A DNA stretch of 64,000 nucleotides from Chrysomallon squamiferum (Eukaryota > Mollusca > Gastropoda > Neomphalida > Peltospiridae): assembly GCA_012295275.1 (NCBI GenBank), contig CM022672.1, positions 876,443-940,442 of the forward strand, in the 5' to 3' direction. A model generated the notes under the pieces. The model was given only the letters and a program-made list of their open reading frames with translations, was not told the DNA's origin and made no database searches. A program made the translations under genes and the position numbers. Shown one piece after another: positions 41,501 through 52,158 of this stretch; positions within the stretch are counted from its first letter, which is position 1; the number at the start of each line of letters is the position of its first letter.

Positions 41501-44158
41501 CAGGGTACACGCGTTTATCACCTGTCCAGGTGTAGTCTGCGGGGTCCGAGTACAAAATAACACCCACAGCGCCGCGATCCTCTGCAATTTTCACCTGAAA
41601 ACACGAGAAACAAACTCACCAACAACGTACAGCAGTAGCTACTTCAGGAAGACGATCTAAATGTAGTTACACATTTTTAAAAAATTGTATTTAATTAATC
41701 TAAAACAGATCATTATATTAACAAATAAAGTAATAGTATCTGTGTGTGTGTATGTGTGTGTTTGTGTGTGTGTGTGTGAGCTAAATATATTTTGTACAGT
41801 TACAAATGATCATGTTGTTTATAAAAACAATACTATGCAAATCATAAAATAGTGATTACCAAAGAGCTATATGCAGATTCTGTGTTCTTTTCGTTTTTTT
41901 TTCTCGTGTTTCTAACGTTATCTAAGTGTAATAAACCAGAAAGTAAACTACTCTACACTAACTCATTTTAATTTTGTCAAAACGTAACTCTGTGTGCAAA
42001 AACATCCTCCTTCTGTAACCATCATTCTCTGTATTTAATAAAGATAGGTTCAAGTGAAACAAAAACAATAAAGAAATAACAAAGCACTACTGAAACGTCA
42101 TTAGCGTCACAATCAATTAAAGAAAATATATACAAAAAAAATTATTATATTTTATTTTGCTTAGAAATTTTGTTCTAACAAACGGTCCAAACTTAATGCG
42201 TAACAGTTTCATATTTCTTTACGCACATGACATTCAAAATGACGTGTTAGCTTTGTTTAAGCTGTTTACCTTACTTCCTCTGAATATTCTTCCATATCGC
42301 ACTATTACGATCTTCCCCTCCACTGAGATAGAAAAATTGTTTTTGAGGACGTTGTAGTCCTCCACACGGCCGTAGTTGACGTACACAAGTTCATTCTGTA
42401 AACAGAAAATAATTTATTTAATAATCGTATTTCTAAAACAAACATCTGCAGTACTCAGTTCAGTTGTATTCCTACTCCTATACAAAATCTTTCTTCAGAA
42501 TGTGTGTTTTTATACCTCTTAGTCGTAGAATAAAAAATTATAAATCTGGTATAAAAATATTCGCTGAATTCATCGCCTTTTCTCATCCAGTGAAAATTAC
42601 CAAATGTATTTATCTCCCGTAATTCTTAGAGTAATATATATATTTTTACTGCATTCATTTACGTCCTGCATAGGAAATTCATACATACAAAGGCCACTAA
42701 ACATTGACTTTTGCCACATCAAATACGTTCGTGACAACTTCCAATAGTTTTGGATTTCGAAGTCAAAAGTCTTTCTAATTTATTTTCTGTTGAAACAATC
42801 TTATATATTATTATCGCCTGAACACATGTTCATAAATCAGTGAAACAGCGGTAGAACTGTGTTATTTATCTGAGCTATTTCATAGCTGAATCATCTGCTG
42901 AATATTAATTATCTGGAAACTTTAATTCTAATTTTCTGAAGTAAAAAACACATAATCTAAAATTTAATATTTTATCATTAAAAAAAAAAAAAAAAATGAT
43001 TATTATAAATTAAAAATTAGCAGCAACAAAAAGTAATACTAATAAAAAAAATAAATAAATAAATAAAAACACATCATTAATTTACAATTTCTAAAAAAAA
43101 AAAAAAAAAATAATAATGTTCGATTTGAAACTCCATTATAGTCTCTCAAAATCAGCCGTTTAAAGATTCAGTACTTGTTTTTTCAATATGAATTAGACTG
43201 TACTGTCCTGTCAAACAGTAGCTGGTTACCTTGGTAACGATACCAGGGGGCGAAAAAGCATTGAAGGGAGGTACAACGTCTGGTTGGTCTATTCCTGTCA
43301 AGTTAGCCTCTCTCTCGGGTGACTGGTAAATCACGTGATTGCTATCGTCCAATAGTCGAATGAAGTTTGGATGTTTCTTGTCTGGCGCTGACAGCAACAC
43401 GTCATAGGAGGCGAGTCTGACGTCATCGAAACCAACATTCAACCAGAACTGTTTGAGGTCTTTCGCTTGTTGGATATCGACTGGAGTCCCAGCCAGATGT
43501 GGCCTTGCAGACAGTTCTCTGAAAATAATTTTAATATCAATATTACTAGACACCAAATAAAACGCGAAAACACACACTAACACACACACGCGCGCACACA
43601 TACAGACAGAGAAACGCACTCACTGAAATAAAACTGCACTATTTTAATGAAATACGCAAGTAATTTTCTAAATTTGTTAAAATTTTCTTCTTGTCATTTA
43701 ACATTCAGCGTTTCACATCTGTTAAAAAGGCAGATATTTCGTTTGACATCAGGAGATCAACTGGTTTCAGTTTCTTACTTAAGATGTTTTTCAGTGTTTG
43801 TATTCTTCACCTCGTCACTGGAAACATCAAAAATCACAGTGACTGACGTGTATTTCTTTACACCTGTCCCTGTCGTTCTGATCCTCTAACAGAAAATTCA
43901 GTCACATGTCACAGCTCTACGTAGGGAAGCCATATTTCGTATTTTTTTTCTTTTCTGTGGCGGAAACATCCACGCAATTATTGATCGCCAATAAAGAAAG
44001 AAAAAAAAAAAAGAAAGAAGAAAAAAAATACAAGAAAGGAAAAAACTGGCAACTTTTTGTTGTTATAAAAAGGAAACCTTACTTAAAACAAATGTGGAAT
44101 TTCGTTTAATTTGGGAAATATCCGTTCTGTAATTGTGTATTGTTATTCTGTTGCCTTC

Positions 44159-44194
<36 letters not shown>

Positions 44195-45550
44195 TTATTA
44201 TTATTATTTTACATATAAAATCTGTATCTTATAAGTTTTGATAAACATTTTTTTTCCCATGATAATAAAAAAAAAATATTTCTTTTCTGTGGAGCTCTTT
44301 ATTGTTGAAAAAAAAAAAAAATATATATATATATATGTATGTAGACACACATGATATTCCAATCCTGCCAGTTAGTATTATTTTACACCAGTTTAAAGAC
44401 AAGTGATACTAAAGAAATAAGACATTATCGTCACGGTGCTGTGTAGATGACAAAGCTGGGAAGAAAAATCTCGGATAAAAAATAGCTGTTTTTATTGCAC
44501 GAGCACGTAATAATGAAATAAAACACTTTGAACGCGCCACGTAAAATCTGTCAGTAAAACTAAAACAATTTAATGTAGAAATTTAATAGGTGTTTTTTAG
44601 TTTAACAGAACAGACACGTAATACCGGTCAACTAAACTTTCATTTTCCTACATAACCTTTTACTTCAGTTATCATATTTGCGAAAAACGTGTTGCATAAA
44701 GTTCTTGCGTAAAACAAATACATTTGATACCCTAGTTACAAACGTTCAAATACTCAGAGTGTATTTCCTGTAATAAATAACATCGGTAACTTTCAGTACT
44801 CTGCACAACGCGCTAGAGTTTGTTTCTGTTACAAATGACTATTTTTTTTTCACCAGTTTTCACGAGAGTGTTGCGTTATATGTCAGCTTAGGCGACGACG
44901 CATTAACATGACATTTAGAACTACAGCAGAGAGCTAATCGTTAGCAGACCTACATTATTAGATCACCAACAATTTTACACATATTTAAAACACGTTTTTA
45001 TATTTTAAGAAAGTTTCATTTTGATACCTGCGTGTGTGTGTGCGTGCGCGCATACTAACCCGATCATGGATAATTTCACAGAACTGTTATTACACTGGTG
45101 TGTTTACAGTGAATGTCTAACACGTGTGTGCGGTCACTTAGAAAACTGCCAGCAGAAACAGATAAACAAATAAGAGAAAGATGAAGAAAACGTGCGAACG
45201 AGCAAGTAAAAAGAATAACAGAAACAAAAACTTTTTTATTATTATTATTGTTATTATTATAACAATAATAATAGTAATAGTAGTAGCAGTAAACAAACCA
45301 ACAAAAAAAAAAAAAAAATTAACACGGAAAAGAAAAAAAATACTGCGGTGTATTGTCCAGGCAATAATGCTTTACTAACAAAATTCATATGATAAACTCT
45401 TCTCATGTTTAACTCGTCGTTGTAAGCCGCAGTATTAAATGTATTTTAACAGAATGCACTGCCACAGTTACACTTCAAACAGTGTCTACATTTAAACACT
45501 TCCAGCACAATGTTAATTACAGTGACCAGAACGTAGAGAGAGACCAGAAC

Positions 45551-45631
<81 letters not shown>

Positions 45632-45927
45632 CAGTTTTTGAATTTTTATTTCAAACTAAATGATGTAAACAAGAAATGAACTGTTACTTACCTGAGATAC
45701 TTTTCAATGTTTGTGTTTTTGATCTCGTTAATTAAAACGTCAGAAATCTCCGAGTCTCCGTCGCTGACAAGACGCTGGGAAACTCCCGGCAGAAACAAAC
45801 CGTCTGACCGAGTTTCCGGACAGGTCCCGAACCGCCCTATAAGTATTCCTACAACAAATCCAGTCACTATGGCAACAGCTGAAATTAAAATAAGTTTCCT
45901 CGTAGCAGACGTCCACTTGGAGGCCAT
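32217..45927 (-). CDS. Glutamate carboxypeptidase II family metallopeptidase (M28B, NAALADL1-like)
   Basis: Type II membrane di-zinc exopeptidase family (PSMA/GCPII, NAALAD2, NAALADL1). Exons: 45927-45692, 43518-43230, 42395-42270, 41594-41411, 41105-41009, 39636-39547, 39272-39187, 38856-38737, 37893-37808, 37366-37303, 36777-36710, 36305-36193, 35561-35471, 35088-34999, 34657-34492, 33876-33795, 33504-33412, 32421-32217. They sum to 2286 nt, 761 residues; human GCPII has 750. Residues 11-33 are a signal anchor. Expected zinc ligands are present: H378 (GNHHDAW), D388 (YGAIDP), E427 (AAEEYG), D455 (YINID) and H562 (YPLYHSVYE); E426 is the catalytic base. The segment [17 protein letters not shown] resembles NAALADL1 more than GCPII, and the GCPII arginine patch is incomplete. 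The dimerisation-type C-terminal domain is complete to FVYE. Start ATG follows a clear upstream break in coding; no 5' UTR intron is needed. Confidence 0.93.
32565..33345. repeat. 15-bp minisatellite, peptidase intron
   Basis: About 50 copies of tatacagtgttatga and variants ending atag or aaag. The period is exactly five codons, so the plus strand stays open for 247 codons ([10 protein letters not shown] repeats). It lies between peptidase exons 33504-33412 and 32421-32217. The variants occur in a higher-order pattern, indicating unequal exchange of blocks. Confidence 0.96.
34190..34288. repeat. TA, CA and GT dinucleotide cluster
   Basis: Adjacent tata, acac, then gtgt arrays. The ca and gt arms are complementary and could pair as a hairpin. 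Peptidase intron. Confidence 0.88.
35885..35932. repeat. TAA trinucleotide array
   Basis: Near-perfect aataat run in the peptidase intron between exons 36305-36193 and 35561-35471. GATA/GACA-type repeats at about 35605-35790 precede it. Confidence 0.9.
36610..36696. repeat. CATA tetranucleotide array
   Basis: acatacatacat run ending about 14 bases before peptidase exon 36777-36710 (low-coordinate side), so it sits just inside the following intron near the donor. Confidence 0.9.
36943..37100. repeat. Long poly-A with AAAT/AAAATA border
   Basis: About 60 consecutive A, then aaat and aaaat units. It reads as poly-Phe on the minus strand. Intronic. Length in the assembly may not be exact. Confidence 0.9.
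37894..38460. repeat. 85-bp minisatellite abutting a peptidase exon
   Basis: Six to seven copies of an 85-86 bp unit containing gtaaaaataaacagttctca and tttgaatgaaatctatcaca. The first copy begins exactly at the splice acceptor of peptidase exon 37893-37808: on the minus strand its gtttatttttac supplies the pyrimidine tract. The last copies are truncated. Confidence 0.93.
38878..39066. repeat. GT-rich array
   Basis: tgtgtgtg with tttgtg and gggtgt interruptions, just after the acceptor side of peptidase exon 38856-38737. Cys/Val-rich and His/Thr-rich translations are artefacts. Confidence 0.93.
39680..40905. repeat. 54-bp minisatellite, peptidase intron
   Basis: About 22 copies of a unit containing tatcagctgtagacatattc, agtgaataaactgtgg and actacgtatttaattaca, with several internally deleted copies at 40200-40330 and 40600-40780. 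It lies between exons 41105-41009 and 39636-39547. Confidence 0.95.
43779..43885 (-). other. Duplicated or alternative copy of the peptidase first-exon end
   Basis: Inside the first intron, the minus strand reads [17 protein letters not shown], then a donor aagtaaga. The end of the annotated first exon reads [18 protein letters not shown]. Both leave the same two-base remainder, so either can splice in frame to 43518. An acceptor-like ttctgttag lies at 43886. There is no membrane segment and no obvious ATG, so it is either a relic of a duplicated first exon or an alternative exon. Confidence 0.5.
44157..44212. repeat. CTT/ATT trinucleotide array
   Basis: ttcttc run turning into attatt, in the first intron of the peptidase gene. 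Confidence 0.9.
45535..45630. repeat. GA dinucleotide array
   Basis: Perfect ag repeat preceded by two copies of gaccagaacgtagagaga. It lies about 60 bp downstream (minus sense) of the first-exon donor of the peptidase gene. Confidence 0.95.
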
Positions 45928-46680
45928 GTTTGTTTTCCAGTAAAAGTTTTCTCACTTTTATTTTGTTTCACTTAGACAGGGGTGGAAAAAAAAATAAGAT
46001 AAATAATTAAATCCAGAAGTAATTCGTCGAAATTAAATATTTCATTTAAGTGTTGAGACTGCAGAATTTGCGAACAGCTTAACGAAATTAATGACTTATC
46101 ATCACTTGTTTATAGGTATCCTACGAAATACGACTTTAACTTGAAATGTGCCACCAGTTTTCCGCTGTTGTTGTTTAGCTAGTCGTGCGGAGGACGGATG
46201 ATAATAAATGACACAACTGTGTGTTACCTTTTACCCCGCGTGGAAACTAGGCACGTTCTCGCGATGTTACGGACAGGTTACATAGATCTTAATACGCACT
46301 GCAGCTGCTGATACGTGGACGCGTCTTTTCTGCTGATCTTACATAAAAAGATAAGATATAGATAAACAGTGCAAACAGCTGCATGTCCACATACAGGCCA
46401 GTATTACATTACAACGTTCAAGTTTGAATATAAAATTAATATTTGTTGATTTTAAAGACGAACGGTTCTTGTCAAACAAGAAATAACTGGTGACTGTTTG
46501 AACAAAGTGTGGCCCTAATCTGCTGAGTACATTATAGTACAGTTCGACCACTTCAGATCATAATACTTTAATGTGTTGTTTGTGGCTAATAACGTTAAAC
46601 ACCGTGCGGCCTTGGTCTTTTCGTTATAAACCTTTAACGAAAGTCGGTATTTTATAGTATAACATGACCGTTTTTTGTGT
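45928..46680. other. Upstream region of the peptidase gene
   Basis: No gene is seen. The promoter of the minus-strand peptidase gene should lie here, but I find no motif I would call. The region is less repetitive than its surroundings. Confidence 0.5.
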
Positions 46681-46684
46681 AGAG

Positions 46685-47655
46685 CTAATGTTATGTTGAA
46701 CGCAGACCTACAGGCAACAAAGCAATGACTATAATGTTATGTTGAACGCAGACCCACGGGAAACAAAGCAGTGACTATAATGTTATGTTGAACGCAGACC
46801 TACAGGAAACAAAGCAGTGACTATAATGTTATGTTGAATGCAAACCTATAGGAAACAAACCAGTGACTATAATGTTATGTTGAACGCAGACCCACAGGAA
46901 ACAAAGCAGTGACAATAATGTTATGCTGAACGCAGACCTACAGGAAACAAAGCAGTGACTATAATGTTATGTTGAACGCAGACCTACAGGAAACAAAGCA
47001 GTGACTATAATGTTATGTTGAACGCAGACCCACGGGAAACAAAGCAGTGACAATAATGTTATGTTGAACGCAGACCTACAGGAAACAAAGCAGTGACTAT
47101 AATGTTATGTTGAACGCAGACCTACAGGAAACAAAGCAGTGACTATAATGTTATGTTGAATGCAAACCTATAGGAAACAAAGCAGTGACTATAATGTTAT
47201 GTTGAACGATGACCTGCAGGAAACAAAGCAGTGACGACTATAATGTTATGTTGAACGATGACCTGCAGGAAACAAAGCAGTGACAATAATGTTATGTTGA
47301 ACACAGACCTACAGGAAACAAAGCAATGACTATAATGTTATGTTGAACGATGACCTGCAGGAAACAAAGCAGTGACTATAATGTTATGTTGAACACAGAC
47401 CTACAGGAAACAAAGCAATGACTATAAGGTTGAACATGAAGGAAACAAAGCATGACTATAATGTTATGTTGAACGATACAGGAAACAAACCAGACCTAGA
47501 GGAAACAAAGCAGTGACTATAATGTTATGTTGAACGCAGACCTACAGGAAACAAAGCAGTGACTATAATGTTATGTTGAACGCAGACCTACAGGAAACAA
47601 AGCAGTGACTATAATGTTATGTTGAACGATGACCTGCAGGAAACAAATCGGTGAA
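46685..47655. repeat. 46-bp minisatellite
   Basis: About 20 copies of a unit containing tataatgttatgttgaacgc and agacctacaggaaacaaagc, with a variant subfamily carrying gatgacctgcagg. It is intergenic, between the divergent peptidase and receptor genes. Confidence 0.95.
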
Positions 47656-49139
47656 ATCTGTAATTAAAATGCAGCCGATGCCTGTGTAAAGCCGACTATT
47701 AATGACACATCTGATCATTCTTGATGACTATTTGGTATCCATTCTGAAATTATAGTTATTATAAAGTATGCATTGTCTTTCTTCGAAATGAACACAGAAA
47801 AAATGATTCAAAAAATAAATATTAATAATACACATACTGAGTTTTTAATCGATTCTGTAGTGATTTAATATGGATCTTTCCACATAATAAACATGCGTGT
47901 TTTCTCCTCTTCCCCCCCCCCCCATTAAAAACTAAAAAAGGTACTTCTTGAATCGGGAAAGGGACAAGACAGATCGCCGTTCAGGGTTGATCCTGTCAGC
48001 CTTTCACATCCTAGTTGAGCACGTCAACTCGGCTGCAGTCAGACAGGTGCTGTTGACTTCTTGAAGTGTGTGATAAACTCAATACTACTGTACTTGAATC
48101 GTGCTGGGTCGATTTGGTTGCTTTCGCCTTTCATCTCATTTTTACTAAAACAAAGAAAATCAGTCAACCAAAAGAAACTAATGAGCGACAGGTGTTCGTT
48201 AACTTATAAGTTAATTAGTATTGAGCTAATTACACTGTGCAGAAAATACGATAACTATAACGACGAAAAAAGAGCAAGAAAAATATTTAACAAGTAATGC
48301 ATAGATTACAATAAAAATAATAATAACAAGAAGAAGACGAAGATAAATAAATAAATAAGTAGTTGCAGCTGATGTACGACGTAATTATAGACCACTACAA
48401 ACAACAGAAGAGGATGTATCTTCGAACCAAGTAGGAAAGTAATTTAGAATGTTGGTAGTGTGTGAAGTAGGTAACAAGAAATCAATAAAAAGGGTAAAAT
48501 GTATTTGCTAACAACACCCTAACCTGTTTAGTCCCCAAACACTACAAACATGATCACAAATTTGAAATTACTCTGAAGATTAGGTTATCTGTAAGTGTAC
48601 ACATGTACACTCGATGTTTTATGCTCTATCTAAATACATTTTAAGAGCCTTTTAACCTAACACTGCATTAATTTAAAGATTTAAAATAAACCGAATAATA
48701 AACTTGTCAAAATGATAAGCAGAGGTGAACGTTTCTTGTTAACAGTTAAGCGGTTAAGAAGGGGCTGTCAGCGCTGTGTGAGATCTCGAGTAGAAACCCG
48801 TCTTACTCAGATTACGTTTTAATGATTATAACAATGCTGTAACGTGCGATATCAAAATCGAATTTTATTCCAACACCCGCCTTTAATCAGAAATCAGAAA
48901 TTTTAATCCGTCAAATTAACAACAAAACCAAGATATCCTGTTTTTATTGCATCATAACAGATAGAACATTTTTACATTTTTACAATTTTGATCTTCTTTT
49001 TTTTTCCATTAAGAAAATATGACAACTTTGCAGAGGTAAAATCTTTTTGTTATTTGTTAATTTCTTTTTTTCTCATTATATCAACACACACGCAAAAACA
49101 GATACATACACACACAAACACATAAACAAACACAAACAA

Positions 49140-49178
<39 letters not shown>

Positions 49179-49474
49179 CACACACACATATTCATACATA
49201 CATAGACAATACGCTCACACAACAACATGTTAAGAACAGTTTACAAGAAGACCAAAGTTGCTGATTCTTTGTCGTGACTTCTAATCTTGTATTTGCTTTC
49301 TTAATATATTTTTTCGATATTAAACTATTTTAAGTTATTAGTACAAGTTTAATTATCCGCTTCCTGCAATTAGTACTTCTCCGATTGATTTTCTGTCATT
49401 GTAGAAACAGCCTGGGTTTAAAACGTTTGTGCCATTTCGAGTTTGTTTCGGACAAACAGCTCACAACAACAGGA
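47656..49474. other. Intergenic region before the receptor array
   Basis: Contains a poly-C run at about 47912-47922, a CA/TA cluster at about 49080-49200 and segments shared with the upstream flanks of the other receptor copies: a ttttattccaac and tttaatcagaaatca block near 48865-48900 matches 53255-53290 and 60183-60215. No coding exon is supported. Confidence 0.6.
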
Positions 49475-49617
49475 CAGAAATATATTCTAATATAAAACAA
49501 CAGAGAAGTATATTTTTATCTAAACAGCAGAGAATTATATTTCCATGTAAAAGAGTAGACAAGTATATTTTTCATATAAAACAGCAGACAAGATTATTTT
49601 ATTTGTAAAACACCACC
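49475..49617 (+). repeat. Short repeats directly upstream of receptor copy 1
   Basis: Four imperfect copies, about 33 bp each, of a word like tataaaacagcagacaagta run up to the start codon. Copies 2 and 3 of the receptor have about one and three such units. They form the 5' leader and may hold the promoter. Confidence 0.6.
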
Positions 49618-50565
49618 ATGACAAACAACAGTTCGCAGATAAACAGTGGCGAGTTACTTAAAACAAGCTCGATTCAGATTCTTTTGGTTCTCCAAGCGAC
49701 AGCTGTTCCAATCATTGTGTGTGGAAACGTTCTCATCATTGTGGCAGTCCTCCGTTACAGAAACATGAGATACGCCAGCAACATGATGATAATGTCGCTC
49801 GCCTTCGCAGACATGTTGATGGGTGGCGTGTATCTGCCACTGAAGATTCTACTCTTGGTTCGAAACGATCTTTTCTCTGCACGAACATCGTGTGTGTGTA
49901 ATGCTTTTTTGTCTTTCTTTTGTGTTTGCTGCGCCATGAATTTTCTGTCACTGATTTCCATTGAAAGATTCTACGCCGTTCAGTTCCCGTTTCACTACCA
50001 TTCCCACATGACAGTTACTCGCAGTTTGATTTACAGTGGACTGACTGTCACCATCACCTTAATCCTGTCATTACCAAGTCTGTTTGGCATCGACACTTGG
50101 AGGCCTCGAACAGGTTGTTTCACATCTAAAATCATGCCACGTAATTACACTTGGAGTATCGTGGGAATCATTTTTTTCATATCACTTGCTGGATTTTTCG
50201 CCTTCTTGCGGGTCATGGTGGCGGAGATCAGTGTGAGAATTCGCGACCAGTCCAGAAACATGACGGAGACGAGGAAACAGGACTCAGTGAAATCTACTTT
50301 GATGTTGACTGTTTATGTTTTCTCTATGATGTGTTGGCTTCCTCAGTTAGCCTACACGAGTCTTTCTGTGTTTGACCCTGGAAAGGTCACACTTGTTGGT
50401 TTAGTGTCTGTGTCTTTCCTCGGCATATGCAGCTCGGGAATTAACTGTTTCATCTACGGAATAAAACACAGCAAATTCCGTGCTGCTTTCAGGAACATAT
50501 TTGGCTGCAAGAGTGCCTCTGTCGATGTGGAATCTGAAATGAATACAGTGCACACTACAGCTTAG
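49618..50565 (+). CDS. Rhodopsin-like GPCR, tandem copy 1
   Basis: An intronless class A receptor of 315 residues with seven hydrophobic segments. Landmarks: N3/N4 glycosylation sequons, N37 in TM1 (GNVLI), D65 in TM2 (LAFADM), C92 at the top of TM3, E116-R117-F118 in place of DRY, C167 in the second extracellular loop, C239-W240-L241-P242 in TM6 and N276-C-F-I-Y280 in place of NPxxY. The usual Trp in TM4 is absent. The start has context caccaccATG. It differs from copies 2 and 3 most in residues 161-190 (loop 2 and TM5) and 243-268 (TM6-TM7). Ligand unknown. The intronless tandem organisation resembles molluscan chemoreceptor-type families, but I cannot assign an orthologue. Confidence 0.92.
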   Translation: MTNNSSQINSGELLKTSSIQILLVLQATAVPIIVCGNVLIIVAVLRYRNMRYASNMMIMSLAFADMLMGGVYLPLKILLLVRNDLFSARTSCVCNAFLSFFCVCCAMNFLSLISIERFYAVQFPFHYHSHMTVTRSLIYSGLTVTITLILSLPSLFGIDTWRPRTGCFTSKIMPRNYTWSIVGIIFFISLAGFFAFLRVMVAEISVRIRDQSRNMTETRKQDSVKSTLMLTVYVFSMMCWLPQLAYTSLSVFDPGKVTLVGLVSVSFLGICSSGINCFIYGIKHSKFRAAFRNIFGCKSASVDVESEMNTVHTTA

Positions 50566-51732
50566 ACGAAGCCAGTGAACCTGACCTGAATTTGACAATG
50601 AAACTGTTTTAAAGATTTTTAGTCATATTTATTAAATAGCCAGGATTTTTTTTTTTTTTTTTTTTTTTACAGAAAACTTTAGAAATGATTTCGTTGATGT
50701 GAGAAAAGCACAAATACAATATAATATTGTTTAAAAAAATGTATAAACTATAAATGTGAATATCACAGTCATACCTTTATCTACTTTCTTTTTCTCTTTG
50801 TCTTCTCTATTGAACTCTGTTATAATATAAATATTAGCATAAAATATTGTAATAAAATAAGATGAATTAATTAATAGTTAAAGTTTGTCTTGATGGAGAA
50901 CATATATTAATAATCACTTATTTAATAGTATACGTTTATTCATTTATTTTAATTGAATCCTTAAAGGAAATCGCTATATTCTGCACATGAAGAGAACTTG
51001 TATCAACAGTTATATAGAGATCATGCTGGGAAATAGACAAATGATGTGTGTATCTGTGGGTGCGTGTGTGTGTGTATGTGTGTGTGTATGTGTGTGTGTG
51101 TGTATGTGTGTGTTTAGGGCAGGGTACGTGGAAACCTGAAAAGATTCTGGGGCTGGGCTGTGCCTGTTAACATGATATATCTGAAACAGTTTTTGACGGT
51201 AACTAAATCATTATGATAAAATTTATATGCTACACGGATCCTCTGACAAAAAAATCTTCAAATGCGAGACAATTGCTGCTGTCTGAATTAGACGGAAAGC
51301 CAGTAAAACTAATTTGTAGATTTTAATTTGTGTTGCTGGTTTCATACATTTCTATATTATCTACTTCCGTCACTTTTTAATGAACGCACGTGTTAATAAA
51401 TTTCCTGACATCAGAGGTCAATACACTTTAACTGTAGGTCAAGAAGACGTTGTCGAAGGTCATTTGTACTCACAGCGTTACCTCGATCAGTGGGGACGTG
51501 TTCTGCGTTCGGTACGCAGTAGATATCCTCTGTGACACCACGAAGTTTTTGTAGTAATTACAATGAAAAAGAAATATAAATGTTCACTTATAATAAACTC
51601 GTCAAATAACAAAAATTCATTCACAGCTTTCTTTTAACTGTGTCAATGAACACCTTATGTCTTACTGTTACATCAATTTAAATAATAATAATAACAATAA
51701 TAATGATAATAACAATATCAATAACAACAACA

Positions 51733-51778
<46 letters not shown>

Positions 51779-52127
51779 GACAGAGAAAAAAAAAGACATC
51801 AATAAAAATAATCTGCTTAATGAATTCTCATAGTTCAAAGGTATTTTGTGAGTTACAGTTAAATAAATAAATAAATAAAACATTTGTGTGTCTGAATTGT
51901 TAAAAATAATAATGAAATGCTTGTGTGGAAGAAACCTATCTATTGTTAGGCCTATCTTAAAACACACAAAAACAATATATAAATAAATAAGTAAATAAAT
52001 ATAAATAAATAAATAAATAATAAATGAAAAATGTTAAAAAGTAATAAAATAAAATAAAATAAAACGAGGAAAACAAAATAATAAATTAATTAATTACAAA
52101 GCTAACATCATTGCCACATAAAATAAG

Positions 52128-52158
<31 letters not shown>

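Noticed and set aside
48061-48297. 78-codon open frame on the plus strand before the receptor array
   Set aside because: Begins with a non-ATG codon, AT-rich composition, no recognisable motif.
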